From: CAZVCG01 sp964626265
GTDB taxonomy: Bacteria > Pseudomonadota > Alphaproteobacteria > UBA9219
NCBI GenBank assembly: GCA_964626265.1
Contig: CAZVCG010000001.1
Location: 1-64,000 of the forward strand
DNA length: 64,000 nucleotides
Direction of reading: 5' to 3'
Shown here: one piece after another, positions 1-7,812 of the stretch
Numbering within the stretch: the first letter of the stretch is position 1
Layout of the letters: the number at the start of each line of letters is the position of its first letter
The notes under the pieces: generated by a model
Told to the model about the DNA's origin: nothing
What the model saw: only the letters and a program-made list of their open reading frames with translations
Databases searched by the model: none
Made by a program: the position numbers and the translations under genes

Positions 1-44
1 TCTTGGCCCGCGAACTCGCTTGCCCTACCATTCAGTTTGCGTAA
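1..44 (+). other. possible 3' tail of a gene truncated by the window edge
   Basis: The third forward frame is open from the window edge and ends at a TAA at 42-44, reading LARELACPTIQFA. That is a plausible protein tail, but it is too short to identify and may be chance. The repeat copy at 56-185 follows directly. Confidence 0.2.
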
Positions 45-55
45 GTCCTATTCTT

Positions 56-185
56 ATTGAATCGACAAGCAGATGAAGGGAAGCAATGGGGACACAATAA
101 AAAAGGCAACAGAAGGCCGTTCAAAAGCCAAATGATTGCCGGAGCCTTTTTTATTGTGTCCCCCTCGCTGCGGCAGTTTGGCTCA
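56..185. repeat. 130-bp repeat, copy 1, with perfect 20-bp inverted arms
   Basis: This stretch is nearly identical to 4366-4495. Inside it, GGGGACACAATAAAAAAGGC (88-107) is repeated perfectly inverted at 144-163 around a 36-nt loop. Both copies end in a CTCGCTGCGGCAGTTTGG word followed by a TCA. It lies just past the 3' end of pepN, where the hairpin, which has a T-rich right arm, could also act as a transcription stop. No coding potential is credible. It looks like a non-autonomous miniature element, and no transposase for it is seen in the window. Confidence 0.8.
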
Positions 186-234
186 ATGAAAGGTTAAATG
201 GCTATAATTCAATTTAGAAAACGCCTATGGTGGT

Positions 235-2973
235 TTAACTTTTCAAACAACTCTCCACCACTTCGTGACAAGCAGGGGTTAGGCCTTTGGCCTTGGCCAG
301 GCGTTTGAGTTCAGCCAGCATCATTTTTTGACGCCTCGTATCAAAATCCTTCCAGCGTAAAAAGTTCTTCGCGAGCCCCGCCGACACGTGCGGGTTGAGC
401 TTGTCGGTTTTCAAAATCATGTCGGCGATGAAGCGGTAGCCGCTGCCGTCCGCCGCGTGGAAGCCGAACGGGTTCCCCGCATAAACGAACAGCAACGAGC
501 GCACGCGGTTCGGGTTCTTGATGTCGAACGCGGGGTGCTTCATCAAGCGCACTACGTCTTTCAGAACATCCGGCCTGCGCGCGCCCGCTTGCGCGATGAG
601 CCAGCGGTCCATGATGAGCGGCTGGTTTTTGTATTTGGATTCGAACAGCTTGAACATTTTGGCGCGCAAAGGCGAGGCGGTGTCGGCCAGAATGGAAAGG
701 CCCGTCACCTTGTCCGTCATGTTGTTCGACGAGGCGACCATATCGGCGGCCAGCGGCACGGCGTCATGCGGCGCGGTCTTGGCCAGATAGGCAAGGCACA
801 GGTTTTTCAGGCTGCGCTTGCCGCGGGCATCGCCGTCGGAGGCCTTTTCGTCGAGCGCGGCGTCGATTTTCTCAAACGTTTCCCAGAGCGCCTCGTCGAG
901 AGCTTCGGCGATCTGGCGCACCATTTCCTGGCGCTGGTCGTAAAGCGCGATCGGGTCGATCAGGCGGCCTTCGGCGCGCAACGCAAGTCCGTGTTCGACT
1001 TCGCTAGGCAGCGTTAGCGTCAGGGCTTTCGTCGCGGCGTCGATCTTTTTATCGCGCAACACGGCGAGCAGGGACTTGAGGAACGGCTGCGGCAACAAAG
1101 AGTCCCTCTCCCCTTGCGGGAGAGGAAGCGAAATCTTGGACTTACGAAGTAAGTCCTTAGATTTCGCAGGTGAGGGGTTGGATTTTATGTACCCCTCCCC
1201 CAACCCCTCCCGCAAGGGGAGGGGGGCTTTACCGCGCTTGCCGGATTCTTCAGCCAGCAGGTATTTCATGAACAGCTTTTGCGCGGATTCCCAGCGGTTG
1301 AACGTGTCGCTGTCGTGCGCCATGAGGAACATCAACTCGCCTTCTGTATAGGGATAGTTGAGCCGCACGGGCGCGGAAAAATTCCGCAACAGCGACGGCA
1401 CGGGCCTCTCACGGACGTTTTTGAAGACGAACTCTTCCTTTTGCTTGCGCAGTTCCAGAACGCGCGTGCCGATCATGTCGCGGCCTTTGGAATCCAGAAG
1501 GCCGACCGAAAACGGCATGTGCATCGGCTTCTTTGTGGGCTGGCCGGGCGTGGGCGGGATCGTTTGCTTGACGCGCAGGCGGTATTCTTTCTTCTTGGCG
1601 TCGTAGGCGCTCGTGACGTCGAGCAGCGGCGTGCCCGCCTGGCTGTACCACAGCATGAATTGGCTGAAGTCGCGCTTGTTGGCGTCGGCCATAGCGGCGA
1701 CGAAGTCGTCGCACGTCGCGGCGCTGCCGTCGTGGCGCTTGACGTAAAGGTTCATGCCCTTGCGGAAGCCCTTTTCGCCCAGCATCGTGTGGAGCATCCG
1801 CACGACTTCGGCGCCCTTGTTGTAGACGGTGCGCGTGTAGAAATTGTCGATCGCCTTGTATTTTGGGGGGCGGACGGGGTGCGCCATCGCGCCCGCGTCC
1901 TCGGGGAACTGGCGCGCGCGCAAGTCCCAAACCTTGCTGATGCGCTCGAGCGCGGGCGCGTTCATGTCGCCGCAGAATTGCTGTTCGCGGAAAACGGTGA
2001 GGCCTTCTTTCAGGCTGATCTGGAACCAGTCGCGGCACGTGATGCGGTCGCCCGTCCAGTTGTGGAAATATTCGTGGCCGACGACGCGCTCGATGTAGGC
2101 GATGTCGCCGTCGGTCGCGGTGTCGGCGCGGCCCAGCGCGCAAGAGTCGTTGAAGATGTTCAGGCCCTTGTTCTCCATCGCGCCGTAGTTGAAGAAGCTG
2201 ACGGCGACGATCATGAAAAGGTCGAGATCGTATTCGAGGCCGAAAACCTCTTCGTCCCACTTCATCGCTTTTTTGAGCGCGGCCATAGCGAACGCGGTTT
2301 CGTTCGTTTTGCCGGGCTCCGTGTAGATTTCGAGCTTCACCTTGCGTCCGGATTTGGTGGTGAAGCCGCTCGAGACTTTGTCAAGCTTGCCCGCCACCAG
2401 CGCGAACAGGTAGCAGGGTTTGGGGAAGGGATCTTCCCACATCGCGAAGTGACGCCCCTTGGGTTCGTTGCCCGTTTTGACGCGGTTGCCGTTCGCCAGC
2501 AGATAGGGATAGCGTTTCTTGTCCGCGTGGATCGTGACGGTGAACTTAGCCAGCACGTCGGGACGGTCGGGATAATACGTGATGCGGCGGAAGCCTTCGG
2601 ACTCGCATTGCGTGCAGAGTAGAGGGCCGGCGGCGTAAAGCCCCGAAAGCGCGGTGTTGTTCTGCGGCTCGTTCGTGCTGTCGATTTCAAGCACGGCTTT
2701 GTCGGGGGCGTTCAGCGTCAGCGTATGCGGCGCGAGTTTGTAATCTTTGGGCGACAGTTTTTTGCCGTTCAGCGTGACGCCGAGAAGCTTTTGCGCTTCG
2801 CCATCCAGAACGAGCGGCGCTTTTTTGTTTTTCGAGGCGGGATTGCGGCTGATGTTCAGGCGCGAGCGCACGCGCGTGAACTTGTCCTGGATGTCGATGT
2901 CGAGATGGACTTTGTCGACGAGGTAAGCGGGCGGAGCGTAGTCGGCGAGACGGACTTCTTTGGCTTTGGACAT
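235..2973 (-). CDS. pepN: aminopeptidase N (M1 zinc metallopeptidase)
   Basis: This 912-residue cytoplasmic exopeptidase removes N-terminal residues from peptides. The M1 hallmarks are intact: the substrate-anchoring GAMEN motif at 264-268, then HEYFHNW with zinc ligands H300 and H304, catalytic E301, and the third ligand E323 in the following KEG. Family members in proteobacteria are about 870-885 residues. The excess here is explained by about 41-45 extra residues near 580-626 (LPLREGLGEGYIK ... LPLPQGERDS), which are encoded by a palindromic repeat at 1103-1226 that keeps the frame open. This insertion lies in the C-terminal helical region, well after the active site, so activity is probably kept. 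The gene stands alone, with a short gap to the HD-GYP gene upstream. Function is close to certain; the effect of the insertion is inference. Confidence 0.96.
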   Translation of the reverse strand: MSKAKEVRLADYAPPAYLVDKVHLDIDIQDKFTRVRSRLNISRNPASKNKKAPLVLDGEAQKLLGVTLNGKKLSPKDYKLAPHTLTLNAPDKAVLEIDSTNEPQNNTALSGLYAAGPLLCTQCESEGFRRITYYPDRPDVLAKFTVTIHADKKRYPYLLANGNRVKTGNEPKGRHFAMWEDPFPKPCYLFALVAGKLDKVSSGFTTKSGRKVKLEIYTEPGKTNETAFAMAALKKAMKWDEEVFGLEYDLDLFMIVAVSFFNYGAMENKGLNIFNDSCALGRADTATDGDIAYIERVVGHEYFHNWTGDRITCRDWFQISLKEGLTVFREQQFCGDMNAPALERISKVWDLRARQFPEDAGAMAHPVRPPKYKAIDNFYTRTVYNKGAEVVRMLHTMLGEKGFRKGMNLYVKRHDGSAATCDDFVAAMADANKRDFSQFMLWYSQAGTPLLDVTSAYDAKKKEYRLRVKQTIPPTPGQPTKKPMHMPFSVGLLDSKGRDMIGTRVLELRKQKEEFVFKNVRERPVPSLLRNFSAPVRLNYPYTEGELMFLMAHDSDTFNRWESAQKLFMKYLLAEESGKRGKAPLPLREGLGEGYIKSNPSPAKSKDLLRKSKISLPLPQGERDSLLPQPFLKSLLAVLRDKKIDAATKALTLTLPSEVEHGLALRAEGRLIDPIALYDQRQEMVRQIAEALDEALWETFEKIDAALDEKASDGDARGKRSLKNLCLAYLAKTAPHDAVPLAADMVASSNNMTDKVTGLSILADTASPLRAKMFKLFESKYKNQPLIMDRWLIAQAGARRPDVLKDVVRLMKHPAFDIKNPNRVRSLLFVYAGNPFGFHAADGSGYRFIADMILKTDKLNPHVSAGLAKNFLRWKDFDTRRQKMMLAELKRLAKAKGLTPACHEVVESCLKS
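1103..1226. repeat. composite palindromic repeat inserted in frame in pepN
   Basis: An outer CTCTCCCCTTGCGGGAGAG hairpin (1106-1124) is followed by a long stem GCGAAATCTTGGACTTAC (1128-1145), loop GAA, and its near-complement at 1149-1167. A second CCCTCCCGCAAGGGGAGGG hairpin closes the unit near 1204-1224. The same modules recur at 55812-55949, and in a variant form at 54016-54183, both between genes. Here the unit is read through as pepN codons with no stop. Confidence 0.85.
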
Positions 2974-3054
2974 GGGATTCCTGAATGAAAAATAACAAAT
3001 AACGCGGTCGGGAGATTCTCATATCCCGCGCCGTCATGCAAAGGCAAAAATGAT

Positions 3055-3846
3055 TTAAAGCTTAAGAGAATATGGGCCGTAACGCGCGGTTTTGATGCGC
3101 TGTGGATAGGCCGAGGGGAGAGAAGTTGGCATTCGCGGCGCGTCGCCGAAGATGGTTTCGCGCAAAACGTTAACCACCTTTTCATCGAACTTGACGCCGC
3201 GTTCCCTCATGAGAATATCCATGGCTTTTTCAGGCGGACATTCGGGATCGTGGGGCCGCGGGCGCCGCTTCGCGTCGAATACGTCCACTGCGCCGACGAT
3301 CCGCACTTCAAGCGGAATTTCCTGTCCTTTAAGGTCCGACGGATAGCCGTTGCCGCCCAGGCGAACGTGGTGGTGCAGCGCGATGCCGGCGACAACGCGT
3401 TTTTCCGGTCCGGCATATCCTTTCATTATGATGTCATGACTGAATCCAGGGTGTCGTTTGATAATCTCATATTCATCGGGCGTGACATGGCGCGGAAGGA
3501 AGAGCAGGCGCGGGTCTAAGGCGAACTTGCCGATATCGTGATAGAGCGCGCCGTAATAAACGCGTTGTTGCCCTGACAAATCGAGGCCCAGCCGTTGCGC
3601 AACGGCAAGGCTTAACGTCGCCACGCTGAATTGGTGATTTACGGTATCAAACGCATCGACAATATACGGCTGCCATTCCGGTTTGAGTATTGCGTGGTTG
3701 ACGGTTTGAACGAGAAGATCGGCTAACGGATCGAATTTGGGCGGCGACCAAGCGGGATTATGTTGTGTAACGGCAATCGCAGCTGCTGTCACGGCGGCAG
3801 TCAGTCCGGCATAACGGTCAGGTGTTTTTATGTTGTCGAATAACAT
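3055..3846 (-). CDS. HD-GYP domain phosphohydrolase, probable cyclic-di-GMP phosphodiesterase
   Basis: A 263-residue protein whose C-terminal two thirds is an HD-GYP domain. The metal-binding HDIGK is followed by the spaced HP, HHH and R residues, then GNGYP and a late DVFDA, which is the canonical order for hydrolysis of cyclic-di-GMP. The first ~80 residues match no domain I recognise, and no receiver or membrane segment is visible. The ATG at 3846 is preferred over one 27 nt upstream because AAGGTGG sits just before it. It is probably a single-gene unit; about 120 AT-rich bases separate it from sufT downstream. A signalling role in biofilm or motility is inference. Confidence 0.85.
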   Translation of the reverse strand: MLFDNIKTPDRYAGLTAAVTAAAIAVTQHNPAWSPPKFDPLADLLVQTVNHAILKPEWQPYIVDAFDTVNHQFSVATLSLAVAQRLGLDLSGQQRVYYGALYHDIGKFALDPRLLFLPRHVTPDEYEIIKRHPGFSHDIIMKGYAGPEKRVVAGIALHHHVRLGGNGYPSDLKGQEIPLEVRIVGAVDVFDAKRRPRPHDPECPPEKAMDILMRERGVKFDEKVVNVLRETIFGDAPRMPTSLPSAYPQRIKTARYGPYSLKL

Positions 3847-3967
3847 AACCCACCTTGAGAATATAAATTGCAAGAATGCTCAATTCTCTTAAGAGTTTGG
3901 CCCAAAAATCCTCAATAAACGATTAACAGAAAAACCCATTTTCTTAACGATTAAAAGAAAAATCTTC

Positions 3968-4321
3968 TCAAACGATGTTGAGAATCATCCGCGCTTCGTC
4001 CGTCATGCGCGATTTGTCCCAAGGCGGGTCCCAGACAAGGTTAACCATAACTTCGTTGAGTTCGGGCAGATCGGCGACCGAGCGATGCACCATGCCGGGC
4101 ATTTGGTCGGCCAATGGACAGCCAACGGACGTTAAGGTCATGTCGATTGTAAGGTTATAGGTTTCTTTGCCCTCCACGGGATCGATGGCGATGCGGTAGA
4201 TGAGGCCGAGGTCGAAGAGGTTCACCGGTATTTCGGGATCATAGACCGTGCGTATGCGTTCGACGATTTTGTCGTGGAGGATGAGGATTTTTTCGTCGGT
4301 ATGCGGCGCATTGTCATTCAT
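3968..4321 (-). CDS. sufT: SUF iron-sulfur cluster assembly protein SufT (MIP18/DUF59 family)
   Basis: A 117-residue protein of the PaaD/MIP18 fold that helps mature iron-sulfur proteins. Family features are DPEIPVNLFDLGLIY near residue 28 and a later LTSVGCPLADQMP with the conserved cysteine. Its length is normal. It is the last gene of the SUF operon, separated from sufU by one copy of the 130-bp repeat, so its co-transcription with the rest may be weakened if the repeat hairpin terminates. Confidence 0.9.
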   Translation of the reverse strand: MNDNAPHTDEKILILHDKIVERIRTVYDPEIPVNLFDLGLIYRIAIDPVEGKETYNLTIDMTLTSVGCPLADQMPGMVHRSVADLPELNEVMVNLVWDPPWDKSRMTDEARMILNIV

Positions 4322-4365
4322 GAACTTATCCTGAACGTCTTTCCGTAAGTTATGGCCGCTTATCT

Positions 4366-4495
4366 ATTGAATCAACAAGCGGGTGAAGGGAAGCAATGGG
4401 GACACAATAAAAAAGGCAACAGAAGGCCGTTCAAAAGCCAAATGATTGGCGAAGCCTTTTTTATTGTGTCCCCCTCGCTGCGGCAGTTTGGTTCA
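4366..4495. repeat. 130-bp repeat, copy 2, between sufU and sufT
   Basis: Near-identical to 56-185, with the 20-bp inverted arms at 4398-4417 and 4454-4473. Its right edge, GGTTCA, contains the TGA stop codon of sufU (4493-4495, read on the minus strand). Insertion may therefore have set or trimmed the SufU C-terminus. Confidence 0.8.
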
Positions 4496-4975
4496 CTTCA
4501 CGCTCTTTGCGCCTTTGAGGTCGAGGGCGGATTCCAGCGTGCGCCACGCCAGCGTCGCGCACTTCACGCGCATGGGGTAGTGCCGCACGCCCGAGAGAGC
4601 CTTAAGCCGCGCTTTGTCCTCGTCGTTCAGCAGCGCGGGATCAACCTGTTCCGGCGCGCCTTCGGTGCACAGAAGCTGGAAATAGGTGAACAGGGCCTTG
4701 GCCTGCGCCGCCGTTTTGTTTTTCAGAATTTCGGTCATCATCGATGCCGAAGCCGTTGAAATGGCGCAGCCTTCGCCCTGGAAAGACGCGTCGGCGATTT
4801 TGCCGTTTTCGCCCACCGTGAGGTAGAGAACCAGTTTGTCGCCGCACAGGGGGTTGTGGCCCACGGCCTCGCAATCGGCATGATCCTGCGCCCGGAAATT
4901 GCGCGGGTGCTTGCCGTGATCGAGGATCAGGTCTTGATACAATTCGCGAAGGTCGTCGAAGGTGGTATTATTCAT
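4493..4975 (-). CDS. sufU: SufU-type iron-sulfur scaffold / sulfur acceptor
   Basis: A 160-residue U-type protein that accepts sulfane sulfur from SufS and passes it to the SufBCD scaffold. Three cysteines are in the expected places (C44 in NPLCGDK with D46 beside it, C70 in GEGCAIS, C139 in RVKCATL). The length between C70 and C139 fits SufU better than IscU. The ATG at 4975 has AGGA about 8 nt upstream; an in-frame TTG 18 nt earlier is less likely. No sufE is present, which fits SufU as the partner of SufS. The stop codon lies in a repeat. Confidence 0.92.
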   Translation of the reverse strand: MNNTTFDDLRELYQDLILDHGKHPRNFRAQDHADCEAVGHNPLCGDKLVLYLTVGENGKIADASFQGEGCAISTASASMMTEILKNKTAAQAKALFTYFQLLCTEGAPEQVDPALLNDEDKARLKALSGVRHYPMRVKCATLAWRTLESALDLKGAKSVK

Positions 4976-5003
4976 CTTATCGTCCTGGCTCAATTAACCG
5001 GGT

Positions 5004-5188
5004 CGTCATTCCGGGTTCGTCTGTCACTCACTCGCAAAAACATCGTGAAAATACATGAAGGGTATCGTATCGAGTGAGTGACAGACGAACCCGGAATCCC
5101 ATTTTCTTTATTAGTAAATAACCAAACGGGATTCCGGATCAATTTTCTTTCGCCGCCTTGCGTCGATAAGAAAATTGTCCGGAATGAC
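5004..5188. repeat. double palindromic repeat filling the sufS-sufU gap
   Basis: The first palindrome has perfect 27-bp arms at 5008-5034 and 5071-5097 around a 36-nt loop. The second pairs ATTCCGGATCAATTTTCTT with AAGAAAATTGTCCGGAAT, with one bulge. The outer edges are CGTCATTCC and GGAATGAC. The unit at 6452-6600 has the same layout and edges but different inner sequences. Confidence 0.85.
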
Positions 5189-5204
5189 AACGTGTTTATT
5201 GACA

Positions 5205-6434
5205 TCATCCGAAAATCTCCTGCGCTTTGCGGATGGCGTTCGCGAGAACGTCGATTTCCTCCTTCGTATTATACAGGCCGAGCGAGACGCGCGCGGTGGC
5301 GGCGAGGCCGAAGGATTCCACAGCGGGCTGGGCGCAGTGATGGCCCGCGCGGATCGCCACGCCTTCGTTGTCGAGCACCGTGCCGACATCGTGCGCGTGG
5401 ATGCCGTTCAGCACGAACGAGATGATCGCGGCTTTGTTCGGTGCGGTGCCGATGAGTTTCAAATTGTCGATGCCGCGCAGCTTGTCGGTGGCGTAGGCAA
5501 GAAGCTCCGCTTCATGCCTTGCGATATTCGCCATGCCGATGGCCGAGACGTAATCGATGGCCGCGCCAAGGCCGATGACTTCGGCGATGGGCGGCGTGCC
5601 CGCTTCGAAGCGGAAGGGCGGTTCGCGGTACGTCGTTCTGTCGAATGTAACGCTTTCAATCATGTCGCCACCGCCTTGATACGGCGGCATTTTTTCGAGG
5701 ACTTCGCGGCGGCCATATAGGACGCCGATGCCCGTGGGGCCATAGAGTTTGTGGCCGGAAAAGGCGAAGAAATCTGCCCCCAAGGCCTGCACATCGACCG
5801 GCATATGGCTGACGGCCTGACAACCGTCGATAAGGACAAGCGCGCCGTTTTTGTGGGCGCGTTCGATCATGTCGGCGACGGGCAAAACGGTGCCGAGCGC
5901 GTTCGATACGTGCGCGACGGAGACCAGCCTGGTTTGTGGCGTCAGGCGGCGTTGAAACTCTTCGATGCGCACGTCGCCCTCAGGCGTGATGGGGACGATG
6001 CGCAGTTCGATGCCGGTTTGGTCGCGCAACATTTGCCACGGCACGATGTTGGCGTGGTGTTCGAGTTGCGTGATAAGGACTTCATCGCCAGCTTTCAGGA
6101 AAGTGCGGCCCCATGTGGCGGCGACGAGGTTGATGGCATCCGTCGCGCCGCGCGTGAACACGATTTCTTCTTCATGGGCGGCGTTGATGAACTTGCGCAC
6201 CTTGCCGCGCACGGCTTCATAGGCGGCGGTGGCGCGTTGGCTGAGTTCGTGCACGCCGCGGTGGATGTTGGCATAGTCGTGTTCGTAAAAACGTTGCATG
6301 GCGTCCAGCACCGCGCGCGGTTTCTGCGCGCTCGCGCCGTTGTCGAAATAAACGAGCGGGTGGCCGTGTACCTTTTGTGTCAGGATGGGAAAATCGGCGC
6401 GGATGCGGGTGATGTCGTAAACATTATGTGGCAT
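5205..6434 (-). CDS. sufS: cysteine desulfurase, class II
   Basis: A 409-residue PLP enzyme that takes sulfur from cysteine for cluster assembly. The PLP lysine is K229 in SGHKLYG, HANIVPW is present, and the persulfide cysteine is C367 in RAGHHCAQP. The ATG at 6434 is chosen because AAGGAG lies a normal distance upstream; a TTG two codons earlier overlaps that site. Palindromic repeats flank the gene on both sides, so the spacing to sufD and sufU is unusually long for this operon. Confidence 0.95.
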   Translation of the reverse strand: MPHNVYDITRIRADFPILTQKVHGHPLVYFDNGASAQKPRAVLDAMQRFYEHDYANIHRGVHELSQRATAAYEAVRGKVRKFINAAHEEEIVFTRGATDAINLVAATWGRTFLKAGDEVLITQLEHHANIVPWQMLRDQTGIELRIVPITPEGDVRIEEFQRRLTPQTRLVSVAHVSNALGTVLPVADMIERAHKNGALVLIDGCQAVSHMPVDVQALGADFFAFSGHKLYGPTGIGVLYGRREVLEKMPPYQGGGDMIESVTFDRTTYREPPFRFEAGTPPIAEVIGLGAAIDYVSAIGMANIARHEAELLAYATDKLRGIDNLKLIGTAPNKAAIISFVLNGIHAHDVGTVLDNEGVAIRAGHHCAQPAVESFGLAATARVSLGLYNTKEEIDVLANAIRKAQEIFG

Positions 6435-6451
6435 TACCAAAACTCCTTAGG

Positions 6452-6600
6452 CGTCATTCCGCACGAGGCTAGGGAGCAAAGCGACCGGAGCGAGATGCGG
6501 AATCCCATTTGGTTTGTTCCGTTAAAGAACAAACGGGATTCCGGATCAATTTTGTTTCGTCCCGCTACGCTGGCCGAAGACAAAATTGTCCGGAATGACG
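6452..6600. repeat. double palindromic repeat filling the sufD-sufS gap
   Basis: It begins CGTCATTCCG and ends CGGAATGACG. The left half pairs ATTCCGCA with TGCGGAAT. The right half pairs ATTCCGGATCAATTTTGT with ACAAAATTGTCCGGAAT. It has the same architecture as 5004-5188, while the loops differ, and it takes up essentially all the space between the two genes. Confidence 0.85.
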
Positions 6601-6603
6601 ATC

Positions 6604-7812
6604 TTACTTTTGCGTCAGCCATTGCGTTACCTCTTCGTTCACGATGTCTTTCAATTCCTTTGCCTGAATGTCGTCCGTCAATTCGCCGAGAAAGGCTTCG
6701 ATGAGCAGCGCGCGGGCTTCGCGTTCGTTGAGGCCGCGCGAGCGCAGATAGAACATCATGTTTTCGTCAATATCGCCGATGGAGCAGCCGTGGCTGCATG
6801 TCACGTCGTCGGCGTAGATTTCAAGTTCCGGCTTGGCGTCCATTTCGGCCTGATCGGACAGGAGCAGGGCGCGGCTGAGCTGATAGCCGTCGGTTTTCTG
6901 CGCGCCTTCGGCGACGGTGATTTTGCCTTGAAAAACGCCGCGCGCTTTGCCGTCCAGAACCGATTTCACATGCTGGCGGCTGGAGGTGTGCGGCACGGCG
7001 TGGACGACATGCGATGTGATGTCGGCGTGATCGTCGCCGCGCAGCGTCATGGCGGCGTGGAGTCGGCATTGCGCCAGCTTGCCTGCCAGCGTGACGTCCG
7101 TTTCGTTGCGCGTGAGCTTGCCGCCGCCCACAAGCGCGAAATGATCGTAATACGCGCCTTGGGCGACGTTCACGCGGGTGTGCGCAAGGTGAACGGCGGT
7201 AGCGGGGCCTTTGACGATTTTGCCGTGGACGAGTTTGGCTTGGTCGTGGAGGTCGATATTCGTTTCAACCGTGGCGGCGGCGAGGTTGTCTCCCGATAGA
7301 GTCTCATGCCGTTCGATGAGCGTCAGGCGGCCATTTGCGCCAAGCGTAATCTTGAGCTTGACGTTCGTTTCCGTTGGCATGGCGCCGGGCAGCGTGAGAA
7401 AAACCAGTTCAAGCGGCGAGGTGATCAAACAAATATGTTCGGCAAGAGTCAGTTGATATCCGTCGCGCACGTTGCCTTGCAGGATGTCATGCGGGATGCC
7501 GTTCAAATGGGAATGTTCGCTTTGGTAGTCGCCGTTCAGAAAGACAAGGCGGGCAGGGGGGGTGCCATTCGCGTCATTCCCGCGCAAGCGGGAATCCAGC
7601 GGCGCGTGTCCACGCGCCGCATGAGGCGAAAAGCCGGACAATGGTGTAGTCGTCACGCTTTTTCTACTCACTTGCTCGCTATCGCTCGCGCTGGATCCCC
7701 GCTTGCGCGGGGATGACACAAGGCTAAAAGCTTTTTCCACCTCGGCCAGACTCGTGTAACGCCACGCTTCGCGGTCGGTCTTGCTGCGCCGGATGACGGA
7801 TGCGAGGGTCAT
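6604..7812 (-). CDS. sufD: SufD, Fe-S assembly scaffold component, with in-frame repeat insertion
   Basis: A 402-residue SufB-paralogous beta-helix protein of the SufBC2D scaffold. The C-terminal half is typical (SRQHVKSVLDGKARGVFQGKI region, CSHGCSIGDID, then YLRSRGLNEREAR). The ATG at 7812 has AAGGGG upstream and overlaps the HAD gene stop by 4 nt. Residues about 32-81 (beginning SSPRKRGSS and ending LDSRLRGND) are encoded by a 147-bp palindromic repeat placed between the N-terminal WRYTSLAEVEKAF and ARLVFLNGDYQ blocks. The insertion is 49 codons, in frame and stop-free, in what is normally a variable linker. Function is probably retained. Confidence 0.93.
   Translation of the reverse strand: MTLASVIRRSKTDREAWRYTSLAEVEKAFSLVSSPRKRGSSASDSEQVSRKSVTTTPLSGFSPHAARGHAPLDSRLRGNDANGTPPARLVFLNGDYQSEHSHLNGIPHDILQGNVRDGYQLTLAEHICLITSPLELVFLTLPGAMPTETNVKLKITLGANGRLTLIERHETLSGDNLAAATVETNIDLHDQAKLVHGKIVKGPATAVHLAHTRVNVAQGAYYDHFALVGGGKLTRNETDVTLAGKLAQCRLHAAMTLRGDDHADITSHVVHAVPHTSSRQHVKSVLDGKARGVFQGKITVAEGAQKTDGYQLSRALLLSDQAEMDAKPELEIYADDVTCSHGCSIGDIDENMMFYLRSRGLNEREARALLIEAFLGELTDDIQAKELKDIVNEEVTQWLTQK
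7572..7718. repeat. palindromic repeat inserted in frame in sufD
   Basis: The edges CGTCATTCCCGCGCAAGCGG and CCGCTTGCGCGGGGATGACA are inverted to each other, and further short hairpins lie inside. The length of 147 bp is a multiple of three, and the sufD frame contains no stop. Translations like SPRKRGSS and LDSRLRGND are the well-known signature of this repeat class in proteobacterial genomes. Confidence 0.88.

Noticed and set aside
1279..2622. A 447-codon forward frame opposite pepN
   Set aside because: It is an antisense shadow of a certain gene; its composition (His, Arg, Val and Ala rich) and lack of motifs are typical of codon-bias artefacts.
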